A DNA stretch of 64,000 nt from Streptomyces regalis (GTDB lineage: Bacteria > Actinomycetota > Actinomycetes > Streptomycetales > Streptomycetaceae). Shown one piece after another: positions 24,518-31,386 of this stretch. Each line of letters begins with the position of its first letter. Within the stretch, counting starts at the first letter, position 1. A program made the translations under genes and the position numbers. The stretch covers positions 1 to 64,000 of the forward strand of contig NZ_LLZG01000361.1 in the NCBI RefSeq assembly GCF_001509475.1, written 5' to 3'. The notes beneath the pieces were generated by a model. It searched no databases and was not told where the DNA came from. It saw only the letters and a list, made by a program, of their open reading frames with translations.

Positions 24518-24825
24518 CCAACAGAACCGCCGGGCAGGCGAGCCTGTTCGACACCGACGGCGAGGCGCCCGAGGAGCCGCCCGTGTCCCGCGTGGACCCG
24601 GACGATCTGCGGCACGCCACGGCGCGGATCGTCGCCACGTCCGCCCCGGACCTGGCCGACCCGCAGCGCCGAAAGAAGGTGCTCCTCGTCGTGGACTGCC
24701 CGTTCTGCGACCACCAGCACATCCACCCCGGCGGGTGGGTCGGTGATGTCCGGCTCGGAGACCGGCGCGCCCGCTGCGTCGGGCAGCCCGGCGGCCGGTA
24801 CCTGATCAAGGCGGTGGCCGAGTGA
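24514..24825 (+). CDS. hypothetical protein with CPFC/HxH motif
   Basis: 103 residues. After an acidic N-terminus (GQASLFDTDG) comes VLLVVDCPFCDHQHIHPGGWVGDVRLGDRRARC, a Cys/His cluster suited to zinc. The same layout (KCPFCHRRHVHTAD) is in the protein at 30761-30976, so the element has two relatives. It overlaps the replication gene by 4 bases. Confidence 0.65.
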   Translation: MTNRTAGQASLFDTDGEAPEEPPVSRVDPDDLRHATARIVATSAPDLADPQRRKKVLLVVDCPFCDHQHIHPGGWVGDVRLGDRRARCVGQPGGRYLIKAVAE

Positions 24826-26867
24826 GCGCGTTCGAACGCGTCATGTACGCGCTACGAGACCACGGTGAGCACGTCATCCACCGCGGCGGCACCGCCCGCA
24901 CCCGCGGCATCTGCCACGACGGAGACGCACCCGACACCGTGTCCATCGGCGTCGGGCAGGACAAGCGCGTCTTGATCCACTGCCACAAGTGCGACGGCAA
25001 CGCCGATTTCCTCGCCGCGCTCAACCTCACCGAGTCGGACCTGTACGACGAGCCGAAGGCCAAGAACGGCTCCCTAGGCATGGTCGTCAAGACGTGGACG
25101 TACAAGCGGGTTGACGAGAGTGTCGTCCAGTACGTCCACAAGTACGTACCCAAGGACTTCCGCCCCGAGCTGCCCAACGGCGAGAAGAAACACCCGCCGA
25201 AGGAAGAGCGGGTGCTGCTGTACCTCCCCGAGGTTCACACCCAGGTGCAGGCTGCCGGTGTCGTCACCTTGTGCGAGGGCGAGACCGACACCGACAACGC
25301 CATCAAGGCCGGCGCGGTCGCCACCACCATGCCGGGCGGCACCGGTATGGGCTGGCAGGAGCGGTACACCGACATGCTTCGCGGCGCGTCCGAGGTGCGC
25401 ATCGTCTCCGACCGCGACCCGGACGGCGGCGGACTGAAGCATGCACGGAAGGTCGCCGCCTCCCTCGGCCGTGCCGGTATCCCGTGGCGGATCTACCTGC
25501 CAGCCGCAGGCAAAGACCTCTCTGACCACCTGTCCACGGGCGCCACGCTGAACGACCTGATGGAGGTACGCGACGACGACGAGGCCCCGGCCGAGGAAAC
25601 CGCGCCCGAGACGCTGGACCCGGAGAACACGTCGTCAGAGGAGTACTTCCAGGCGGCCGTCGAACGGCTCCTCGGCCAACTGCTCGACACCGACGGCCTC
25701 GACAGCATCCCGCCCCTCGAACCGCTCGTGGGCGACCTCCTCGCACTGAACACCGTGGCCCGAGTCGTCGGCCCGTCGGGCACCTTCAAGTCGTTCGTCC
25801 TCCTCGACATGGCCGGCCACATCGGCACCGGCACGAAGTGGCACGGCCAGTACGTAAAGCAAGGGCTCGTTGTGTATCTCGTCGCCGAGGGCGAGCAGGG
25901 CATCCGTAAGCGTGTTCGTGCGTGGGAGCAGCATCACGGCATGCGCATGGACAACGTGCGCTTCCTGCCCCGTCCAGTCCAGGCGATGAGCCAGGAGTGG
26001 GACGTTCTGATCGCGGCCCTGATCCGCATACAGCCCGTGCTCGTCATCGTCGACACGCAGGCCCGCGTCACGCTCGGCGTGGAGGAGAACTCCAACACCG
26101 AGATGGGGCGCGTGGTCGACCGGTTCGACCAGTTGCAGCGCGCCACCCGCGCGTGCGTCGCCGTCGTTCACCACACCGGGCACGTCGGCGAACACGGCCG
26201 CGGCGCCTCTGCGGTGAAGGGGACGTTGCAGTCTGAGCTGATGGTCTCCCGTAAGGGCGACAAGATCCCGAACACCATTCTGACGATCAAGTCTGGGAAG
26301 CAGAAGGACGAGGACCAGGACGGCGACTTTCAGTTCGGGCTGAAGAAGATCTCGCTGGACGGCGAGTACAAGCCCGACGGGCGGCCGGTGACGTCCCTGG
26401 TGCTGGTCTCGCTGGACGTGCCGCAGGACGGCCCGCGGCCGGCTCCCGAGGGCAGCGTCGAATGGATCGTCCAGCAACTCGATAAGGCGCACGTGCCCAA
26501 TAGCTGGGGGCGGGATCGCATCCTCAAGCAGCTTGCCGAGATGGAGATCAAGGCGGGCAAGGACAAGGTCCAAGAGGTCGTCAAGATCCGTAAGGCGCGC
26601 GCCGAGAACCTGCCCGCAGACCTGCCCTACCCGTCGGTAACTGAACCTGCCCCGATGTCTGGGGCAGGGCAGCATGAAAGCGCAGGTCAAACCAGCCCCG
26701 GGCAGGTTGCGGGCGGGTCGGGGCAGGGTGCAGAAAACCTGCCTGCCCCCGCCTCCTCCCTCGGGAGGGGGCAGGTGGTGCACGAGGGGCCGGTGTGCGC
26801 CGGGTGCCATGGGCGACTCGACGCCTTCTTCGCCAGCCACGGCCACGACCGGCACCCCGGATGCTGA
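24822..26867 (+). CDS. TOPRIM-AAA primase/helicase-like replication protein
   Basis: 681 residues. An N-terminal zinc-finger remnant (CHDG...CHKCDG, to about residue 57) is followed by a TOPRIM domain (LCEGETDTDNAIKAG near 150; RIVSDRDPDGGG near 193) and a RepA-type AAA_25 ATPase with Walker A VGPSGTFKSF (near 318) and Walker B LVIVDTQAR (near 407), then a variable tail ending in a C-x2-C motif. This joins primase and helicase functions as in some phage proteins, and should drive replication of the excised circle. It is unlike the RepSA, RepAM or prim-pol types described for most AICEs. Confidence 0.85.
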   Translation: MSAFERVMYALRDHGEHVIHRGGTARTRGICHDGDAPDTVSIGVGQDKRVLIHCHKCDGNADFLAALNLTESDLYDEPKAKNGSLGMVVKTWTYKRVDESVVQYVHKYVPKDFRPELPNGEKKHPPKEERVLLYLPEVHTQVQAAGVVTLCEGETDTDNAIKAGAVATTMPGGTGMGWQERYTDMLRGASEVRIVSDRDPDGGGLKHARKVAASLGRAGIPWRIYLPAAGKDLSDHLSTGATLNDLMEVRDDDEAPAEETAPETLDPENTSSEEYFQAAVERLLGQLLDTDGLDSIPPLEPLVGDLLALNTVARVVGPSGTFKSFVLLDMAGHIGTGTKWHGQYVKQGLVVYLVAEGEQGIRKRVRAWEQHHGMRMDNVRFLPRPVQAMSQEWDVLIAALIRIQPVLVIVDTQARVTLGVEENSNTEMGRVVDRFDQLQRATRACVAVVHHTGHVGEHGRGASAVKGTLQSELMVSRKGDKIPNTILTIKSGKQKDEDQDGDFQFGLKKISLDGEYKPDGRPVTSLVLVSLDVPQDGPRPAPEGSVEWIVQQLDKAHVPNSWGRDRILKQLAEMEIKAGKDKVQEVVKIRKARAENLPADLPYPSVTEPAPMSGAGQHESAGQTSPGQVAGGSGQGAENLPAPASSLGRGQVVHEGPVCAGCHGRLDAFFASHGHDRHPGC

Positions 26868-26876
26868 GGCGCGGTC

Positions 26877-27206
26877 GTGGACATCAAGCCCTGGCTCGAA
26901 CGAGCCGACCGCGTACGCACGGCAGGCGCCTACGGCTACGCGGACTTCGCACGGGACCTAGTCCGCCAACTCACCTGGCACGGCGCCCTGGACGTAGCTA
27001 CCGCGCTCCGGTCGTACGTGTACGGCCAGCCCGGGAGCAGCGACCTCCACAAGGCCGTGGAACCGCTTTACCGCCGTCTCGGCTGGGAGCAATCCGCCCT
27101 TGTCGCCTGCTGGTTCCGGGACGCCCGTAACCGGCCTGGACGGCGCCCTGGCGGCTGGCCCGTGTCCGTACCCGTCGACCACAAAGCATCGAAGATCGCA
27201 GCCTGA
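26877..27206 (+). CDS. hypothetical protein
   Basis: 109 residues, helical, with the stretch YADFARDLVRQLTWHGALDVATALRSYVYGQPGSSDLHKAVEPLYRRLGW (in pieces) and a basic tail. GTG start nine bases after the replication gene stop. No family recognised. Confidence 0.6.
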   Translation: MDIKPWLERADRVRTAGAYGYADFARDLVRQLTWHGALDVATALRSYVYGQPGSSDLHKAVEPLYRRLGWEQSALVACWFRDARNRPGRRPGGWPVSVPVDHKASKIAA

Positions 27207-27217
27207 ACGGAGATCTC

Positions 27218-27544
27218 ATGAGCACCGACTACCGGTTCCGCACGGTCGACTTCCGCCCCGCCCCGCCAGGCTGGCGGATCGCCTTCGCAACCATCCTCGG
27301 CCCCGTCGTCGAGCCGATGCCCGGCTGGCTCATCCGAGAAGAAATCGAGTGCGACACCGACACCGGAGACGTCATCAAGCGCACCGGATCCCGCGAAGTC
27401 GTCGCCGCGCTGGTCGTCGAGAGCGAAGCCTCGCCTGCCTACGACGACCCCGGCTTCTGGCACCTCCTCGGTCCCGGCGAACGGGAGCCGACGGCAGAGG
27501 AGACGGCGGAAGAGATGGCACGTCGCGGATCGGAGACGTCGTGA
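27218..27544 (+). CDS. hypothetical acidic protein
   Basis: 108 residues with GGAG ribosome-binding site before the ATG. Beta-rich N-terminal part (YRFRTVDFRPAPPGWRIAFA, ILGPVVEPMPGWLI) and an acidic helical tail. It overlaps the following small gene by 4 bases. Function unknown. Confidence 0.65.
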   Translation: MSTDYRFRTVDFRPAPPGWRIAFATILGPVVEPMPGWLIREEIECDTDTGDVIKRTGSREVVAALVVESEASPAYDDPGFWHLLGPGEREPTAEETAEEMARRGSETS

Positions 27545-27666
27545 TCCGCCTGCCTGGCGTCCGCGACAAGGCCGGCGGCCCACAGCTCGGCGCCACCGCT
27601 CCCGGCCCGTTCGGCACCTGGCCCGACGAGGACGGCGGCCAGGACGACCGTTACGGCTACGCGTGA
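27541..27666 (+). CDS. very small protein
   Basis: 41 residues, Gly/Pro-rich, ending DDRYGYA. It fits the series of 4-base overlaps on both sides, which is the main support. Its last codons are part of an 18-bp repeat that recurs nearby, so the DNA here may matter more than the peptide. Confidence 0.45.
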   Translation: MIRLPGVRDKAGGPQLGATAPGPFGTWPDEDGGQDDRYGYA

Positions 27667-27708
27667 CAGGGGGGTGCACTATCGATACCGTTACGGCTAT
27701 GGGTGACA
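27647..27708 (+). repeat. two direct copies of an 18-22-bp repeat (possible replication or transfer site)
   Basis: ACCGTTACGGCTACGCGTGACA at 27647-27668 and a copy differing at two positions at 27687-27708 are exactly 40 bp apart. An inverted 18-bp copy lies at 28012-28029. Non-coding function is suggested because the copies sit in different frames. Confidence 0.6.
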
Positions 27709-28151
27709 AAGAGTGTGCCGTGTGCAGCGAGCCCTTCGCGGACTCCCCCGCCTACCTCATGCACGGCGGCCGATGGGCCAACCGGAGGTGGAAGAAAGCC
27801 CTGCTGCTGATCTGTGAGGACTGCTACGACAGCCGTAAGGCGCTGGGGAACACCGACCACCGAAAGTACCCCGTGTGGGTCCTGGACATGGTTGGCCGCG
27901 GCTTCAACGTCATGCCGCCCACGCCGTGCGTAGCCTGCGGCCAACTGGTCATCCGGCTCGACGACCCGCTACTGAAGCGGGTGACGTGCTCCCACTCCTG
28001 CTCTACTTCCCTCACGCGTAGCCGTAACGGCAATCTGGGCACCGACCGTCCCTGTCCTGAGTGCGGCGACCGCATCGACACCGGCCGCGCAGACTCCGTC
28101 TACTGCTCCAACGCATGCAGGCAGCGCGCCTACCGCAGGCGCCGCGGATGA
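27663..28151 (+). CDS. zinc-finger protein with three Cys clusters
   Basis: 162 residues if started at the GTG that overlaps the previous stop (ATG 27699 is the alternative). Paired Cys motifs are CAVCSEPF with CEDCYD, CVACGQ with CSHSC, and CPECGDRIDTGRADSVYCSNACRQRAYRRRR. The last resembles the zinc ribbon of transposon and phage accessory proteins. It ends the first block; tandem hairpins follow. Nucleic-acid binding is likely. Confidence 0.75.
   Translation: MTGGCTIDTVTAMGDKECAVCSEPFADSPAYLMHGGRWANRRWKKALLLICEDCYDSRKALGNTDHRKYPVWVLDMVGRGFNVMPPTPCVACGQLVIRLDDPLLKRVTCSHSCSTSLTRSRNGNLGTDRPCPECGDRIDTGRADSVYCSNACRQRAYRRRRG
28012..28029 (-). repeat. inverted copy of the 18-bp repeat
   Basis: On the minus strand it reads CGTTACGGCTACGCGTGA, identical to 27649-27666, at a distance of 346 bp. 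It lies inside the zinc-finger gene. Confidence 0.7.
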
Positions 28152-28165
28152 CCCGCACACGAAAC

Positions 28166-28241
28166 GGCCGGCCCCGCGGGCATCGGGGCCGGCCACGCAC
28201 CAGGATCTCAGGGCCCGGTTCGTCTCCGGACGGCCGGGCCC
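28166..28241 (+). terminator. tandem hairpins separating two gene blocks
   Basis: The first is a perfect 11-bp stem (GGCCGGCCCCG at 28166-28176 with 28184-28194). The second is an 8-bp stem (GGGCCCGG at 28211-28218 with 28234-28241). Together they probably end transcription of the replication block before the cargo block at 28293. Confidence 0.7.
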
Positions 28242-28292
28242 TCCTATGCGATCACACTAGTTTTTACTACCGCCTTGGAAGGGAGGCGTCTC

Positions 28293-28925
28293 GTGCCTCA
28301 ACAGGACGGCCCGCGGCTCGATGGACGTAACGGCGTGGTCTGGCGTGAGTACCTCTCCGGCCGCAAGCAGACGGACATCGCAGCCGACTTCGACATCTCG
28401 CAACAGCGTGTCAGCCAGATCATTTCCGAGGTGCGCGCCACGGTCGGCGACCGGGACAGGTCGGTCATGGCGATGATGGATATGGAGCGGCTGACGTTCC
28501 TGATGGATGCGCAGATGCCGGCGGCGATGAAGGGTGATGTGGGGGCGTCGCGGGTGGTGTTGGCGGCGTTGGCGCGGCGGGCGAAGATGCTGGGTTTGGA
28601 TGCTGCGGAGCCGCTCAGGGTGACGTTGGAGCGGGATACGAACGTTGCTGGTGATCTGGTGTCGGAGGCGTTGGTTGCGGCGTTGGGTGCGGTGGAGTTG
28701 ACGCAGGAGGAGCGGGTGGCGGCGCTTACGGCGGCTCAGGCGGTGTTGTTGGGTGAGCCTGTGCCGGAGCCGGTGTCGGCGTCTGCTGCGGTTGTCGAGG
28801 AGTCGGATCCTCGGGCGGCGATGGAGCGGAAGTTGCGGGATCTGACGGCGGACGAGGACATCGACGTGGATGCGTTGCTGGCCGAGGTCGACGACGAGGA
28901 GGAGGGCGGTGCCGGTGGCCGGTGA
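28293..28925 (+). CDS. HTH protein, first gene of the tape-measure block
   Basis: 210 residues from the GTG at 28293, which has GGGAGG seven bases upstream. The N-terminus (GVVWREYLSGRKQTDIAADFDISQQRVSQIISEVRATV, in pieces) is a sigma-70-region-4-like helix-turn-helix, as in phage terminase small subunits or regulators. The rest is helical and acidic. Base use changes here: many codons end in G or T (GCG, GTG, TTG, GGT) instead of C. It may regulate the block or be derived from a phage packaging gene. Confidence 0.65.
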   Translation: MPQQDGPRLDGRNGVVWREYLSGRKQTDIAADFDISQQRVSQIISEVRATVGDRDRSVMAMMDMERLTFLMDAQMPAAMKGDVGASRVVLAALARRAKMLGLDAAEPLRVTLERDTNVAGDLVSEALVAALGAVELTQEERVAALTAAQAVLLGEPVPEPVSASAAVVEESDPRAAMERKLRDLTADEDIDVDALLAEVDDEEEGGAGGR

Positions 28926-29292
28926 CGAGGTGGATGTGCGGCTGGGGAAGCTGCGCAAGGCGATGGTCAGGATGCGGCGGGCGGGTCGTCAGGCGGAGTT
29001 CGCTGCCCTGGCCGACGCCTACGCGACGTTGAAGCGTGAGCAGATGGAGGCGGCGGAGCGGGAGCACATTGAGCGGGCGCGTGCCCGTCGTGCCGTGCGT
29101 GAGGCTGTACGGCCCGTGGAGCGGCCGGGGCGGTGGCGTCTGCCGCGTGGGTTCGGGGTGTCGCCGTTGGCTGCTGAGCGGGCGCGTGAGGGGCGTTCCG
29201 AGGGTGGTCCGCAGGTTCCGTACGGCGGCCATCTGAGTCCGTGGATGACGGGGCGGTGGTCGCCGATGCAGACGAGGATTTGGCGGCCGTGA
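28915..29292 (+). CDS. basic hypothetical protein
   Basis: 125 residues, GTG start 11 bases inside the previous gene. Long charged helix (VRMRRAGRQAEFAALADAYATLKREQMEAAEREHIERARARRAVREAV, in pieces), probably a coiled coil, then a Trp/Pro-rich tail (SPWMTGRWSPMQTRIW). Codon use is G/T-ending as in its upstream neighbour. No family recognised. Confidence 0.65.
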   Translation: MAGDEVDVRLGKLRKAMVRMRRAGRQAEFAALADAYATLKREQMEAAEREHIERARARRAVREAVRPVERPGRWRLPRGFGVSPLAAERAREGRSEGGPQVPYGGHLSPWMTGRWSPMQTRIWRP

Positions 29293-29315
29293 ACTGTGCG
29301 AGAGGGATAGAGATC

Positions 29316-29543
29316 ATGACAGGCAGTGCAGACAACGCCGACGGATTCGATCGCTTCGCCCCTGCTTCCGGCCCTGGTGTCGATGACCTGATTCACAGGT
29401 TGACGCCCACTCGCATCGACTTCCAGGGGCGGCTGTTCAGTCTGTGCGGCAAGACAGTCAAGTGGGAGCACCTCGCTTACGAGCACGTCACGTGCCCGGA
29501 CTGTGCCGCGATGCTGGCGGGGCGTCCTGGTCCTGGCCTGTGA
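29316..29543 (+). CDS. small Cys/His protein
   Basis: 75 residues from ATG 29316 behind GAGAGGG. The C-terminal half, FSLCGKTVKWEHLAYEHVTCPDCAAMLAG, has one Cys, two His and a C-x2-C motif and probably binds zinc. Function unknown. Confidence 0.6.
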   Translation: MTGSADNADGFDRFAPASGPGVDDLIHRLTPTRIDFQGRLFSLCGKTVKWEHLAYEHVTCPDCAAMLAGRPGPGL

Positions 29544-29867
29544 TGTTTTGCGTGGCTGTCTCGCCTATGGGGCTGGTGGGTGAGGGTGCGTCCCGTGCGC
29601 GGGTGGGCCCGCCCCCCGCCGACGAACCGGGGAGCGGGCCCTTGGCGGCACGCCCCGGTGCCGTACGAGCGGGGCGGGCCGCTGTGTGCCGCCCCGGGCC
29701 GGACGTGGCCTCCAGCCGGGGGCGGCGTGCGTGCCGTCCTGGGAAAAGGGCCCGGCCGCCGATACAGCCGGCCCGGGACGGCATCTGGTTGGAGCGTAGC
29801 GCCGGTTGTGCAACCTCCGTTCCGCAACCGGAATGATCTTCGCGGGGCGGCTCGTACCGTCCCCGGC
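29544..29867. other. GC-rich intergenic region with hairpins
   Basis: This 324-bp stretch shows several G/C inverted repeats but no convincing gene. Close to the next start, CCGGTTG at about 29801 and CAACCGG at about 29824 form an inverted repeat that may be an operator of the HTH protein encoded downstream. Confidence 0.45.
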
Positions 29868-30764
29868 ATGGAGCACTTCTCTATGGAGCGGGCCGCCCGC
29901 TATGCGGGCTACAGCCGCGAGGGCCTGCGGAAAGTCATCAACCGGGGCGAGTTGCCGGTGCTGCCCGATACGAAGCCGGTGAAGCTGAGCCCGGCGGATG
30001 TGGAGGCGTTTCTCCGGGTGAAGCAGGAGGACGCTCTTCGCGACCTTGTCCGCCGTCGCCAGACTCCGGAGACCCTCGCCCGGGATGTACGGCACAAGCT
30101 GCTGCACCAGGACACGACCGTGCTGCCCGACCACGTGGGGGAGCATCAGCGCTTGAGGCTGTCGCTGGTGCCCGACGCCGCGCGGCATCTGTTCGGTACG
30201 GCTGCACTGAACGCGGTCTTCCTTGAGGACGGGCACGGGTGCCGTTGGTGCCGGGCGACGGAGTATGCGGAGTTCCTGGGGACGTGGGCGCCGACGGCGT
30301 ACGGGGTGGCGTTCCGGGAGCTGTTCGGTCAGCTGCCGTGTGAGAAGTGCGGGCCGCGCCTGTATGGGGTGGTGATGGAGTCGTTGCGGGCGCAGGTCCA
30401 TGCGGGCGGGGAACGGGCCGCAGATGGCCGTGTGGCGCCGTCTGCGGCCGAGCGGGAGCGGGCTGAGGAGTGGGCGCGGCAGCGGGCGGTGACGGCCGCC
30501 GCGAAGCCCGTACAGCAGGACGACGGTGGCCGGGCTCTGGTGGCGAAGCGACTGAGGGAGACCCGGGCGCGGGCGAAGGCCGCGAAGAGGTCCGGAGACC
30601 GCGCGTACGCGTTGCGACTGGCACAGATGGCGCGCGACCTGGAGAAGGATGCGGCGCGGGTGGATGGCGGTGCTGTGACGGCCTCGGCGCGCCCTGGCCG
30701 GTTGAGGTGCGGCCACACCCTGGCGAGCGGCTGCTCGTGCCCGCGACGGGCTTCGACGCGGTGA
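29868..30764 (+). CDS. HTH_17/zinc-motif DNA-binding protein
   Basis: 298 residues. Residues 1-50 form a MerR/Xis-like winged helix (FSMERAARYAGYSREGLRKVINRGELPVLPDTKPVKLSPADVEAFL, in pieces). The middle has CRWCRATEY and CEKCG, a two-pair zinc site. The C-terminal third is a charged coiled coil ending RCGHTLASGCSCPRRA. No ribosome-binding site is evident before ATG 29868, so the start is uncertain (ATG 29883 is possible) or the transcript is leaderless. It overlaps the next gene by 4. Confidence 0.7.
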   Translation: MEHFSMERAARYAGYSREGLRKVINRGELPVLPDTKPVKLSPADVEAFLRVKQEDALRDLVRRRQTPETLARDVRHKLLHQDTTVLPDHVGEHQRLRLSLVPDAARHLFGTAALNAVFLEDGHGCRWCRATEYAEFLGTWAPTAYGVAFRELFGQLPCEKCGPRLYGVVMESLRAQVHAGGERAADGRVAPSAAERERAEEWARQRAVTAAAKPVQQDDGGRALVAKRLRETRARAKAAKRSGDRAYALRLAQMARDLEKDAARVDGGAVTASARPGRLRCGHTLASGCSCPRRASTR

Positions 30765-30976
30765 GCTACACCAAGACGGCGGCCGATGACCGGCCGGTGG
30801 TGACGGCAGTCCGGAAGCCGGGGCGCACGCTGCTCGATGGCCCGGTGTGGCTGGTGAAGTGTCCGTTCTGTCACCGCAGGCATGTGCACACCGCCGATGT
30901 GGTGCTGACGGAGATGGTGTTGCCCGCGCGCTGCAACCCACGCCTCTTCTACCGGGTGCAGGAGGTGGCGAGGTGA
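30761..30976 (+). CDS. small CPFC/HxH protein
   Basis: 71 residues, GTG start in a 4-base overlap. WLVKCPFCHRRHVHTADVV repeats the layout of the protein at 24514-24825, suggesting duplication within the element. Likely metal binding; role unknown. Confidence 0.65.
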   Translation: MSYTKTAADDRPVVTAVRKPGRTLLDGPVWLVKCPFCHRRHVHTADVVLTEMVLPARCNPRLFYRVQEVAR

Positions 30977-31386
30977 GCACGGCCAGGGACACGGAGCTTG
31001 CAGCGCAGGCGCAGCAGCAGGTGATGGATCTCCTCGACCGCACGCAGGAGCAGATCGACAGCCTCATCCGCGAGGCCGAGGATTCCGTCGCTCAGATCCG
31101 CCGCGACTGCCGTGACGCCACGGGCATCGACATCGGCGAGGCGTCGTCTCCGCAGGAGGCGGCTCTCACGGATGTGCTGTGCGGGGATCTTGCCCTGCTC
31201 GCGGAGAGGTGCCGTCACCTGGTGGCGGGCGCCGACCTGCTGGGGACGCATGTGCGTCCCGGCTCGACGAAGCCGCTCGGGGCGGTGCTGAAGGCGGGCG
31301 TGGACCTGTCGACGGCGGCTGAGGCTGTGCGGCGGTTGCAGCGGTCGGGGTTCTTCGGCGCGTGCGAGGAGGCTGATCAGCCGTGA
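30973..31386 (+). CDS. helical protein directly upstream of the tape-measure-like gene
   Basis: 137 residues, GTG start, 4-base overlaps on both sides. The N-terminal half (ELAAQAQQQVMDLLDRTQEQIDSLIREAEDSVAQIRRD, in pieces) is a coiled coil. The rest is helical, with LLAERCRHLVAGADLLGTHV. In tailed phages this position is held by tail-assembly chaperones with a programmed frameshift. This protein does not look like one, and I see no slippery site. Confidence 0.6.
   Translation: MSTARDTELAAQAQQQVMDLLDRTQEQIDSLIREAEDSVAQIRRDCRDATGIDIGEASSPQEAALTDVLCGDLALLAERCRHLVAGADLLGTHVRPGSTKPLGAVLKAGVDLSTAAEAVRRLQRSGFFGACEEADQP

Noticed and set aside
27647..28029. CRISPR array
   Set aside because: Only three repeat copies, one inverted and at unequal distance, no uniform spacers and no cas genes.
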